Source: Sepioteuthis lessoniana (taxonomy: Eukaryota > Mollusca > Cephalopoda > Myopsida > Loliginidae). From it: a stretch of 64,000 nt of DNA. Location: positions 96,549,905-96,613,904 of the forward strand of contig OY757915.1 of NCBI GenBank assembly GCA_963585895.1, in the 5' to 3' direction. The translations under genes were made by a program, and so were the position numbers. Position 1 is the first letter of the stretch, and each line of letters starts with the position of its first letter. This document shows positions 39,759 through 52,000 of the stretch, piece by piece. The notes under the pieces were generated by a model. The model was not told the origin of the DNA. It did no database searches and saw nothing but the letters and a program-made list of their open reading frames with translations.

Positions 39759-41564
39759 CAGACGTATTAAAAGCAAGCCTATGTATAATTTTATATTGAA
39801 ATTGAAATAAGTATTTTTTTTGCTTTCAGATGTATTCTTTAGTTTTGTTAGTCTTTCTCATTTAATATATTTTATTACATCAAAACTTAAATACTTGCAT
39901 GCGAAGGGCACATATTTTTGTACGTAAAACTAATAGATGCTACCAATTCAAGTAGGATAACTTTAGGTAAAAAGGACTAAAGAAAAAAAAAATACCATAG
40001 ATTGTAGCTTATAAATTGACCTTTTATGTCCTAAAAAAAAAAAAACCTCACCAAAGTAGGGATCAGCATACAACAAGAATAAAATCCAAACCTTTACCCC
40101 CAGGTTGATCACTCTGAGGTAAAGATTTGGATTTTAGCCCAGCTGTAAAGTCAACCTTTTTGTAGAGACTTTTTTCAGATCAACTTATATGCTGCAATTT
40201 ATGGTATGTCAGACCTTCCTATAAAACGGTGCTACTCATTGTTGTACTGGCACTGGTGGGTGAACCATAAGCGACTAATATGCAGCTGATCTTTATTGCC
40301 ATTTAAAGCATGTATTACTAGATCATATTCTTGATTGTACTTTGGGATTATTTACACAATAGAGAAACTATGAAAAACTCTTATGAAAACTAAATTATAT
40401 GACTTTATTATATCTATCTTGTACATTTGAAAAGTTTCCTTTAAATATCTATTGCTCTGTCAGCAGAGCTTAGAATACACTAACTGTATCCCCTGCAGAG
40501 GGGTAAGACTTCTCCAAAAGGGGTGCTCTGTGTATGACACTAAACTGCATCCAATGGTGAGATTCCTCTTCTGGAGATCTGGGGAGTGTGAAGTATCCTT
40601 TAATTTCCATTACTCCCAAGTCAATGCTAACCCAGACTGGTAATACATGTTGAGGTCTCATCTATGGGTCAAATAGTTTTGTTTAAAAATTATTTGTATT
40701 CAATCAGAATACTTGTTGCCATACAACTATAAATTATTTGTATTAAGAATAGTTACTTGAAGCTATAGTTGTTTACTAAGGATTATTATTAGTTGAAACC
40801 ATATAATGTGCACACAAATGAATATTATTAAATAAAAATGATTACTTGAAGCCATATTAGATAGGAACTTTGAAACCATACAACTGTGTGAGGAAATTAT
40901 TTGTATTTGATAGGAATATTTAATATCATATAACTGCAAAAAATCTTTAAAAACAACTACGTAAAAATGTAAATATCAATGTACAATGAATGCAATTCTC
41001 TAACCTTTAGGCATAAAATAACCTTAGATGAGTTGACATGCCATTAAAATCAGTCTATTCAAAGATCCTTGAAAATTAATAGATGGCTCCAGCAAATATT
41101 TGACAGTGTGTTAACTCTTTGCTGAAATTAAGTGAATGAAATAATAAAGATGAATATACTAGTCTATTGGTTTTGTATTAAGTTTTTAAATAATTAAAAC
41201 AGTCCTATAGGAAAATAGCATAGTGGAAAAAAAGCCTTGGTTTAATTGGTTGTGAATTCTATTTTGGGGTCAGGTAGTGCATCAGTGAAAGACAAAATTT
41301 GAGGAAGAATTAACTGATACAAGATATTCTCTAAACATTGAACAGCTGTATGTAAACAATCTTTTTTTGTGGATTGAATAAAGGATTTGATTTGAAATTC
41401 CAAGAAGCTTACAAACATGTAAAGGAGGCCACAGGATACAATGGCTGAAATGTCATGACTATATAATGACAACCATAATGAGGATATTAAAGTACATTAG
41501 TGTATAATAATTACTAACCCAGGTTGATAATAAAATTTGAAGCTAATAAATATGTTAATAACTT

Positions 41565-41603
<39 letters not shown>

Positions 41604-41870
41604 TTGATTATTTGAAAATTTTTGTATTCAAAAATATAGAATGTTTGTATCAATAAGTAAATTTTCTTTTCTATTTCAGAATGTGACTGTTCAAGGAATT
41701 TCTGGAACTGGTGCTCTGAGGATAGGTGCTGCTTTCCTTGTAATTATAATTTATGTTCTCAAGATTTAAAAGGCAAAAATGCTTCCCAACCAACTTTTGG
41801 TGTGTCAGAAATATTTCATTATACAACTAAATATTATAATCTCCTTTATTTATTTTTATATATATACACA

Positions 41871-41904
<34 letters not shown>

Positions 41905-44900
41905 GTAATTTCATTGTCATGCTCACATTACAGAGAAATGAATATGACTTGTATTACAATAATGAAATTTCTCATTACTCGGTTGAGACTTGGTTGCTAA
42001 TACATTGCAGAAAAGCTTTTTTCCTTTTTTTTTTCTTCTCTATCCAAATTTATAAAATCTGGATTAAAGATGAATATTAATACAACATACAAGAGGAATT
42101 CCTGTGATGTAGTGGCTAACGTACTGAACTGTGATATCATAGTGAGTTCAAACTCCAGTCACACTATTGCATTCACTTTTGAACTAATACCCTTGAGAAA
42201 AGTATGAACTACCCCCCCCCGGGCTACAGCTATGGATTAAATAGTAGCAATACTGTTCTTTTTACAACGAAGACTTTTGTATTGAATAACCTACAAAAGT
42301 TGATATACCGTTAAACCAAACAGATACAAAAAACAAACCTTATTTTAAGATTTATTTGGTTTTTGTATTTGTTGTATTATTATTATTATCAAGCTTTGTC
42401 TAAATTTTGTTAATTTGAAGTTGTGGAATATGTTAAAATAATCATAATTTTATAAATTATTTTTTTCTATTAAATTTTTAAAATTTTTTAATTTTCTTTA
42501 AAAAAAGAAAATATTCAAAGAAGAAACACAACATTTGGATGCCAGCCTGGAGCCTGGAAAGTCATACGCTGATCCTAGTTATAAATATCAGTCTGTATAG
42601 AAGCAACCCTACCATTTTGTTGGGATTGCTTACTATCAGGTTGGAATGAATGTAATGTCCAGTTTTAGAGTATATATTATAAATGAAAAAAATTTATGCC
42701 TTTTAGAAATATTTAATCATTAACATAACTCCATTGCTTCCTAAAACCTCATTCCATCTGTCAACAAACTTACTGATGCTATGTTTGTAAAATTCTTTTT
42801 GATGCAAAACATGAGACCATCTTGTGTTCATCTAAGACAATCCAAATGATTCTGTAATCCCCCTAAACAAGTAATAATCAGGAGTTTGAAGGATGAAGCA
42901 ATTTTTTTTCTAACCAAGCTCTTCTAAGAGAGCTTTAGTCATTTGTGTAAGGAGAAGCATTATTGTTATGGAGGATAATTCCCTTTTTGTTGACTAAGGA
43001 GGGACATTTTAGTCTTAAGCTATTTTCAAACAATGTTGATTGCTAGAGATTAGGGGTGATGGTTTGATCATTTTACAATGAGCATTTCCTTGAATATTTC
43101 ACCATACACTCAACATGATCTTTGGATGAAGTCTACTTCTTGATTGCTGAGTAGGTCTGTTTCCTCAACTGATCCATTGAGGAGTGTTTAACCTTTTGAT
43201 AAAAGATCCACTTCTTATCAGTAATGAGCTTGTCTAAAAAAGTGGTAACTGATGGTGTTGTGTAAGCAATGACTTGCTACAAGCAATTATGGAATCATTT
43301 GGATGGTCTTAGATTGATAGCAAGAGAAGAGGTTGAACATGAATTGGTCTCATATTTTGCATTAAAATCTAAAGAATTTTTACGAGTATATATGGAATGA
43401 GCTTCTTAGAAGCAATAGAGGTTATGTTAATGATTAAATATCTTTTAGCATAATTTTTTTTTCATTCATTATATATACTCTAAAATCTGACATTACATTC
43501 ATTCCAACCTGATAGTAAATAATGTCTATAATATTTCTTAGTCTGTAAATTCTACTCAGATGATAGTGTAGTATCTGTGCACCTGCCCTTGGATCAGTGT
43601 AGATATAATTATCAATTTAAAAATAATGAAAATATGCCATTAAATACAAATTTCCAAAATCTCAATCTTTTTTTTTCCATTTCAGTCCAAATGGTATGCT
43701 CCCTCCAAAACTGTGTATATTCCATCCCCCTCCTGGGGTAATCATACACCAATCCTCAAGTAAGTAATACTGCTTTAGTGTTAACTATTTGTAATTTTTA
43801 AGTCTCTCTCTCTCTCTCTCTCTCACACACATCTGAGTCTCAATTTGATTTTGGTGTTTTTTTGTAACAAAAATAAAACAAGTTATCAAATACTGGTTTA
43901 CAGAAAAACCTCAATTTTACACATAGTTCTTCAATATCTTAAGATAATTTTAGGTGTTCAGCATTCACAGTCACAAGGTAAAATTTCAAATACAAAATGG
44001 CTGCTACATATCTGGTATCTTATAATGAGAGGTTTATTTTTTCCTGAATCCAACATTTAACAGCTCTCTCTCTCCTATATATATATATATATATAGGCAG
44101 CATTTCTTCGTTAATGCAAATTTCATTAAACATAATAGACATTTTTATGCCTACATATTTTCTTTTGGATCCGTTCGAATTCCCGTATTACTTTTATCGT
44201 ATTCGAGGGGAATTGATTTAGGTATTGTCCATAGTTGTATGTATCCCTAGTACTTTCTGCCCGACTTTGGGCCATCATCAGGGGAGAATCTGTTACAAAA
44301 GTGTAACTTTTGTTTTAGCAAATTACTACTGTGTAAGGATGTCTTTGCTGTTGGAGATTATGGCGTTTGCTTTTAAATCTAATTCTGTAAATAGTGCCAG
44401 TAGCTAAAGACATTTAAGTACGTTAGCACTGGTTTGAAAATTAATTCTATTAAGTGCTGGTTGCAGGTTTCTAATATATAGTGCTTCGAGAATCTGAAGT
44501 TTTTGTTTATTATTTTGATGTTCGAGTATTGTTGTGTTGTCGGTGAGAATTTTTCGTAGTTGTGTTGTTGGGCATGAATGTTTTTTTAAATGCTGAGCTA
44601 TTGAACTTGTGTCAGAAAGGTGCATTGTAAGTCTCCTCGATAGGATAGTTGAGGTTAAACCAACATATATATTATTATTATCAGAGATACAATCTCCTAG
44701 GGGACATTTAAATTTATATATAACGTTGGTGTTTTGCAACACCCCAATCGAGGGAGAGGAATTATTTCTAATGACCAAATTCGAGGTTTTAAACTTATTA
44801 TAATATATAATAAGTTTTATTTTTTTATTCGGATCAGTGGGGAGTATGTTTTTGTGAATCAATGTTTTCATTATTTTTTCATCGGATTTATAATTGTAGT

Positions 44901-47075
44901 GCATTTGGTTACGATAAAAAAGTTTGATATATGTTTGTTGACTGGATGGAAATTTGCATTAACGAAGAAATGCTGCCTAAATATACATATTTCAAACTCC
45001 ATGATCCTGCAGCTCATAAATATAACAGCACTTTGGAATACAGACGTGATCTCGTGAAGAGACAAATTACACTCTGTAAGAATAACATCCATTCACTCAA
45101 TCTTGAATCACAAAGAATACGAAACAAACTCGAAAGCTCTATTACACCTGCACAACTCCACGAACTAGATAACAGACTTTCCGTAATCATTAACAAAAGT
45201 GATTACGACCACAAACTTACACTTCAAAAAAAGCTCAACAATCTCTACAAAGGACATCTACTTATTCCTAATAATATTGATAAATTTATCAATCTCTCGG
45301 ACTGTAATTTAACTCCAAAACAAAAAGATTTCCTCAACTTAGGACCCAACTGCCATTTATTTCAAGGATATACCAGCATCAACAAAAATACGGAAATTGA
45401 AATTTTATACCAAAATATTTTAAAACTGCGGGACAATAAGGTAATTTCAATCAGACCTGAATTCCGTGATCTTCTTAAGGCTGAAGCCATCAAGAATAGA
45501 TACAATAAAAAACAACCTACATTATTAACACATCAACTAAAAACTGCCGCTAAAGAATTACGCAACCACCCCAACATCACCATAAAAAAGCTGATAAAAC
45601 AAACATTTTTGTAGTACTCAATAAAATAGATTACCATTCAAAACTACAAAATATCCTCGATGACCATACGAAATTCAAAAAACTAAATAAGAATCCCACC
45701 AACCAACTAAAATCAAAAATTAATAAACTAATCACTGCTAATAATGCCGAACTTAATAGCACAAAACTATGAACCCGGCTATCTTTACGGGACCGTAAAA
45801 ATACATAAACCTAATCATCCTCTACGCCCTATTATATCACAAATACCTACACCAATTTATCAACTCACAAAAACAATAAAACAGCTTATTTCACCATACT
45901 TACCTAGCAAATACAACATAAAATCTACACATGAATTTATTCAAGTTCTTCATACAATTAAACCCAATAATGGTATATTAGCCTCACTCGATGTAGAAAA
46001 TTTATTTACTAACGTACCTGTTAATGAAACAATTGATATTATTATAAATAATATTTATAATAACCCATCTCTCCCTCCTCTTAAAATCAACCCGAATATA
46101 CTTCGAAAACTACTCCTAACATGCACTACTGAAGTTCCATTTTATGATCATCTTGAAAATATTTACATTCAGACAGATGGTGTCTCTATGGGGTCTGTCC
46201 TGGGCCCCATTTTCAGTAATTTCTACATGTCAGATCTTGAAAATAGAATTTTTAATAGCATAAAAAAACCTCCGATATACCTAAGATATGTTGATGATAT
46301 TCTTATTCTTACTAATAATATTAACGAAATCAACATACTACAAGATACCTTCCAAAACAATTCAGTTCTTAACTTTACTCATGAACTAAACAAAAACAAT
46401 AAAATTTCCTTTTTAGATGTTCTCATTAATACTAACAACAATAATAACTTCACTACCTCCACTTACAAAAAACCCTCTAGTAATAACTCCTGTACCCGCA
46501 ACTTTAAAAGTGAATGTCCCTTCAGATATAAAAAAGCAATTATTCGTAATGTAATATCCCGTGCCAAACTTATCTCCTCCTCCAAAACAATATTTCATGC
46601 CCAACAACACAACTACGAAAAATTCTCACCGACAACACAACAATACTCGAACGTCAAAATAATAAACAAAAACTTCGATTTACAGAATTACATTTAAAAG
46701 CAAACGCCATAATCTCCAACAGGAAAGATGTCCTTACACAGTAGTAATTTGCTAAAACAAAAGTTACATCACTTTTATAACAGATTCTCCCCTGATGATG
46801 GCCCAAAGTCGGGCAGAAAGTACTAGGGATACATACAACTATGGACAATACCTAAATCAATTCCACCCCCCGAATACGATAAAAGTAATACGGGAATTCG
46901 AACGGATCCAAAAGAAAATATGTAGGCATAAAATGTCTTATGTTTAATGAAATTTGCATATATATATATATATATGTATATATATATCGGACTGGAAATT
47001 GTTTATGGCTTTTATCAATAAGATAATCCAATAAGACTTAGAGATGGGTTTAGATTATTACTTCCCTTCTCATTA

Positions 47076-47108
<33 letters not shown>

Positions 47109-49043
47109 CTCCAGGAGTGCCAAGGTTTATGCACTTTATAACTTCGAAAATTTGATTTCAGTCAAAGTTGTTTTCTTTATCTTGCTATTGGTGACATGAA
47201 AACACAATCATAAATTCAAACACTGACAGTCATCTGCAGAAGGAAAAATTTTTGCTCAATTAAGTCATCTAGAAAATACTACAGTTAAAAAACAAAATTT
47301 TACATATTATCAAATAATGTAATATTGAGAGCTAAAAGTTTTGTTATATTTTGGTAATGTGAGGCATAATTTGACAGCTGTGGATGCTTTTACTGAGGTC
47401 ATGAAAGTGACAAACCACAATGGACATAAATATGCAGATCTTATCTGATACACTCAGTGCTCTTTGGCAGATTTGTCTATCTATCTTAGAGTATGGCTTC
47501 AGAATCTATATGTCTCAGTTAGCTGGGGCTGTAAGAGTACACTGACTGCATCTCTGTAGAGGGGTAAGACCTCTTCTATGATTGTCCTTTTTATGACACT
47601 TATAGGACTTACACTCCTATAATTTCAATTGGGTGGTATGCCACTTGTTCCCACAACAAAGATGGCGGACACATACAAATATTCAGTCTCGGGGAAACCA
47701 TTGGCCAGGGGGACCACATGACCTGCTTAAAACTACATCCTCGTTTGAATTTCGTCCCACGTTTTTTGGAGCCGATTCCAAGACACGTATTTTCTATAAA
47801 TACGTCGTCTTCAAACACTCTTTCTCTTTTTCCCAATTTCTATTGCAGCACTAACACACTCTCTCCAGTGTGACTCTCTTATTCACCAACAGACGTCAAA
47901 AGCCACAAAATGGATAAACCATGCAAACCTTCTTTTACTCAAAATACTTTGTCTATGAGACTTTTTCCAGCCTTAGAAACACTGACTATTTCAAACCACA
48001 GGAAGAAATGAACATTTAAAAATATGTAGTCGACATGAATAGGACACTTTTATTATTTAACCTTTTCTGTAGTTTTAGTTGTGTTAGAGACACACACACA
48101 GACACACACACACACACACACACAGAGGACTATTTTGCGAACAATATAGAACTGTAGCAATATCTTAAATGTATCATTGCATGTTTTGTTATGAGTATAA
48201 ATTTGTTTTGTTTGTCGCCTTGTTTTGAATGTTTCTTTTTGTCCGCGCCGTTTCATATCTTTACTCATTTGCTTCATTTACTACATTTGTCACCATGTGC
48301 CTATTTTACCTTTTTCCATGTGCCTTTTTCCAAACATAACATACCACTAAACTAAACATATACTAAACCACAACATTAAATTTTGGGGGACTAAACATAT
48401 CTACCAAATAACATGTCCTCCTACACACTAAATAATCTGATGGTAAGGCTCCAGCTCTGGAGCTTTGGGTAATGAGAAGTACCCTTTCACTGCCATCGCT
48501 CACAGGTCTACTCTGGCTTGAAGTGGTAGAACTTGTTAGGGTCCTATCTATGAGTCAAATAGAACTGTTTGACATTTAAACTGTGTGCAAACAAATGACT
48601 TCTGCTAAATTGAATTGTTAGAAATAGAATAGTTTGATCATTTAACAGTGTGTAAACAAATGACTGATGTTTAATTGAATTGTTAGTGATACATGGCAAT
48701 ACTTGGAACCATTTAACTGTGTGCAAAAGGATGAGTGTTGGCTTGTTTAAAAGTGTTATCAACAAAATGCGTTTCCAAATTATATATATTTAATATGTAT
48801 CTCAAGAGGATTTGGCATTAAATAACCTACAATGGTTGATATGTCATAAAACCCAACCAATCAAAGTTCATCAGTATTTCCGTCAGGCACCAGGTAATAA
48901 AGCCCCTAACTCTTTAAAATAATTTTAAAGCAAACTGGCACTGATTTCATTATATCAATATTTTTCCCTTTTTTATTCATTTATTTATTTTTTAAATGTA
49001 CTATTTATTTTAAAAATCTATTTTGTTTTATTTTTAATTTCTT

Positions 49044-49080
<37 letters not shown>

Positions 49081-52000
49081 CATTGTGGTCTTGATGTAAA
49101 ATCATATTCTTATTATGACCCTAAGACCTGTGGATTGGATTTTCAAAGTGCTTTATCTGACATTTCTGTAAGTAGCTTTTATACTGTCTTATTTGCCACT
49201 GCATCTGTCCCATAAGAGTTGTTACATTTAGTATATGAAATTTATAGGAGAGTTTAACAACTCTTATGGGACAGAGGGAGTAATATTTATCTTTTTTTAC
49301 TCTCAACTGTTGTTCAAAATGTTATTACTACAGGTAGACCTTAGCTAATCCACTGCCATTGAATAAGTACTGGATTACTGAAAATACTGAATCCCAGAGG
49401 GATTATCTCCTAAGCAATAACTAACCATCTCATCATGCCTTTTAAATATCATGTAAATCAGTACAAATCAGATAAGAGAACAGAAACATTAAATAAAAAT
49501 AATGAAATTTTAATGAAATAATGTACAGTTTCTTTCTGTTTATCTTGGGAATATACTTCCTTATTCATTAGAGCCTTCATTATCCCCTTGAAATTCTCTC
49601 ACTATCCTTGTCTATTGGCAAGTCCTCTATATGGCATCCAGTGTCTACACAGAGCTGATGAATATAAGTTTTTGCTGCTCAGCCAACACTGCTATGTCCA
49701 TTCCATGTGTAGGACGTTGCTTATGAGTTTATCCATACATTCCCCCCACCCCTGTGTCCAGTATGTCTTGCTCATCTTACTTGGATGGTTTGTGAGATGA
49801 GAGGCAAGTGGCCTTACAGCTGCTGTTTTATTGGGTGCTGCTTCCAGGATTTGTTCAAAATAGCACTCAGCATCTTTGTGTGTAGTAAACAAAAAAAAAT
49901 TCGACAAAAATAAATTTACGATAGAAGAAACAAATTATATATAAATACATATTCCAGTTGCTATTTCTCTGTAGCAGTATGAAACAAGTGTTTGTTATAC
50001 GTTAGTTAGTTTGGACCATAGATATAACTTACTTTTTGATCATGTTGTCCTGAATATGGTAACGCACATGGCTGGAGAAAAAAAAAGTTAATACTTAGTT
50101 TGAGAATTAATTTTTATTTATTGCGGACTTTTTGTCCTCATCTTGGTAGTTTTTGTGTTTCTTCTTTCACTACGTTTCGGCCAAATTTCACCTCTGGCCT
50201 TCTTCAGGTGATTTACCGTGACCTTGGATAGGAATGCTGAGTCTTGTAACCGTATTCCCAGTAATTACTGCCTTCCATAGTTGTTGTCTATCGCACCACG
50301 TTTTTGACCAAGTAAACCTCTGGCCGGCTTGGGTAGGATTTAAAACCACTATTTTCTGACAATGCTCACCTGGAACCATAGAGACTCAACGCCTCTGTCC
50401 GTTGCGCCACGGGGCCCCAATTCCAATTAAAGATAATATTTAGTTCTCATATATGATATTGCATTCCTAACTTTTGGATTGGAAAATCTAGAAAAGTGTC
50501 TTATACACAAGTAATTACAGCATATAAAAAAAATAAAGATTTACTTAAGTTAAACTAATAGATATAAAATAAGGGCTCATTTGAGCATTGTACTTGCTTT
50601 CAAAATTTTCAAGAATTTATATGCAGCAAAGATGCTTCACAATCTGATTAGTATGAATTTACCCTACCCCTCCTAAGTCCCCAATGAGTGTCCTGGATAT
50701 GATATTAAGCAATTTGATGGTGAGGTACCATAAATGCCAGAGCTTTGGGGAATGTAGAGCACCCCTTCATTGCCATTGCTCCCAGGTTTGCTCTAACCTA
50801 GAGTAATTGCACCTAAAAGGGTCCTATCTATGGGTCAAATAGAAATTTGACATTTAACTGTGCATAAACAAATGACTTCTGCTAAATTGAATCGCTTGAA
50901 ATAGAACTGTTTGATCATTTAACTGTGTGTAAAGAAATGACTGGTGTTTAATTGAATTGCTAGTGATACATAACAATACTTGGAACTATTGAACTTTGTT
51001 GACTTATATCTACAAATCTTATATATATAACAGATTTGGCATGAAATAACCTACAAAGGTTGATATGCCATAAACCCAATCAACTCCTCTACTATAAGCA
51101 TGATGTGACAATTAAGTCAATTTTTGAGCAGAGCACTGGTGCTTTTGAATTCTGAGTTTTCCTTCTAGACAGGTTGCCTTATCAAGGCTAAAAACCGAGT
51201 CTGTCTTAACTGGAGAGAGAACCGATGGATTCATGCCTTTCCCATGAAATGAAACCAAGTTTCATCCGGGATTTGAACTCTGGTCAGTGATTCCATTAAA
51301 TATCCTTCCTATCAGTTCCATTAGTAACCACAGAAAATTTGGTAACCATTTGGCAAATTGTAGTAAGATAAATGTTTATAAAAAAGATGTCTACAAAATT
51401 TAAGAAACAAAAACAAAATTCTAATTACAATTCTATTCACTACCAATGTTTTTCATTCATACATTTCTTTTATTGTAATTTTAAAAATGATTTTCATTAC
51501 TCATAGAGGACGTTTAATGATATTTTTTTATTTTTTATTTTTTTTAATTATTTATTTTGTAGAAAATTCCTGAAGGATCTGTAATTCTGTTGCATGCATG
51601 TGCACACAACCCCACAGGAGTAGACCCTAGGGTAAGATTTTTTTTTCTTTAATGCATGTGTCTATTTCTTTGTTGACCACCAGTTTGAAGAATCTGACAC
51701 CATTTCTGTATGTAGTTAGAGAAAGATTTAAACATTTTTTTTTTCCTGTAGAAAGACAGGAGGTTAAAATAACTTTTTGAAAAATATTTTTAATACCTTA
51801 ATTAAAAAAAAAAATTCTGATGATAAATTTTATTCAGTAAATACAACAATTTTTTAACATTAGACTACCATAGCATCTTTACTGTATTATTGGATGGCCC
51901 TTTTTCAATTATTAGATTTTTATTAGTAATGTTTATTATAAAAGATGATAGTGACTTTTATGTAATACTGACTACCCTATTACTTCATTATCAACATGTA

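Larger units (their letters stand above)
44076..46990. mobile_element. Penelope-like element (PLE), head-to-head compound insertion
   Basis: An (AT)n tract at each end (44076-44095; 46957-46987) brackets an inverted partial copy (44096 to about 44940, minus strand) and a longer plus-strand copy (about 44949-46957). The first about 280 bp and last about 290 bp are reverse complements (for example ATTTCATTAAACATAATAGA against its counterpart near 46940). Reverse transcriptase and a GIY-YIG endonuclease, both PLE hallmarks, are encoded. It lies in GOT2 intron 5. Confidence 0.92.

Noticed and set aside
41740..43685. An extra small GOT2 exon between exons 4 and 5.
   Set aside because: Exons 4 and 5 join in phase and match family length exactly (FL followed by SKWYAPSK), so no residue is missing.
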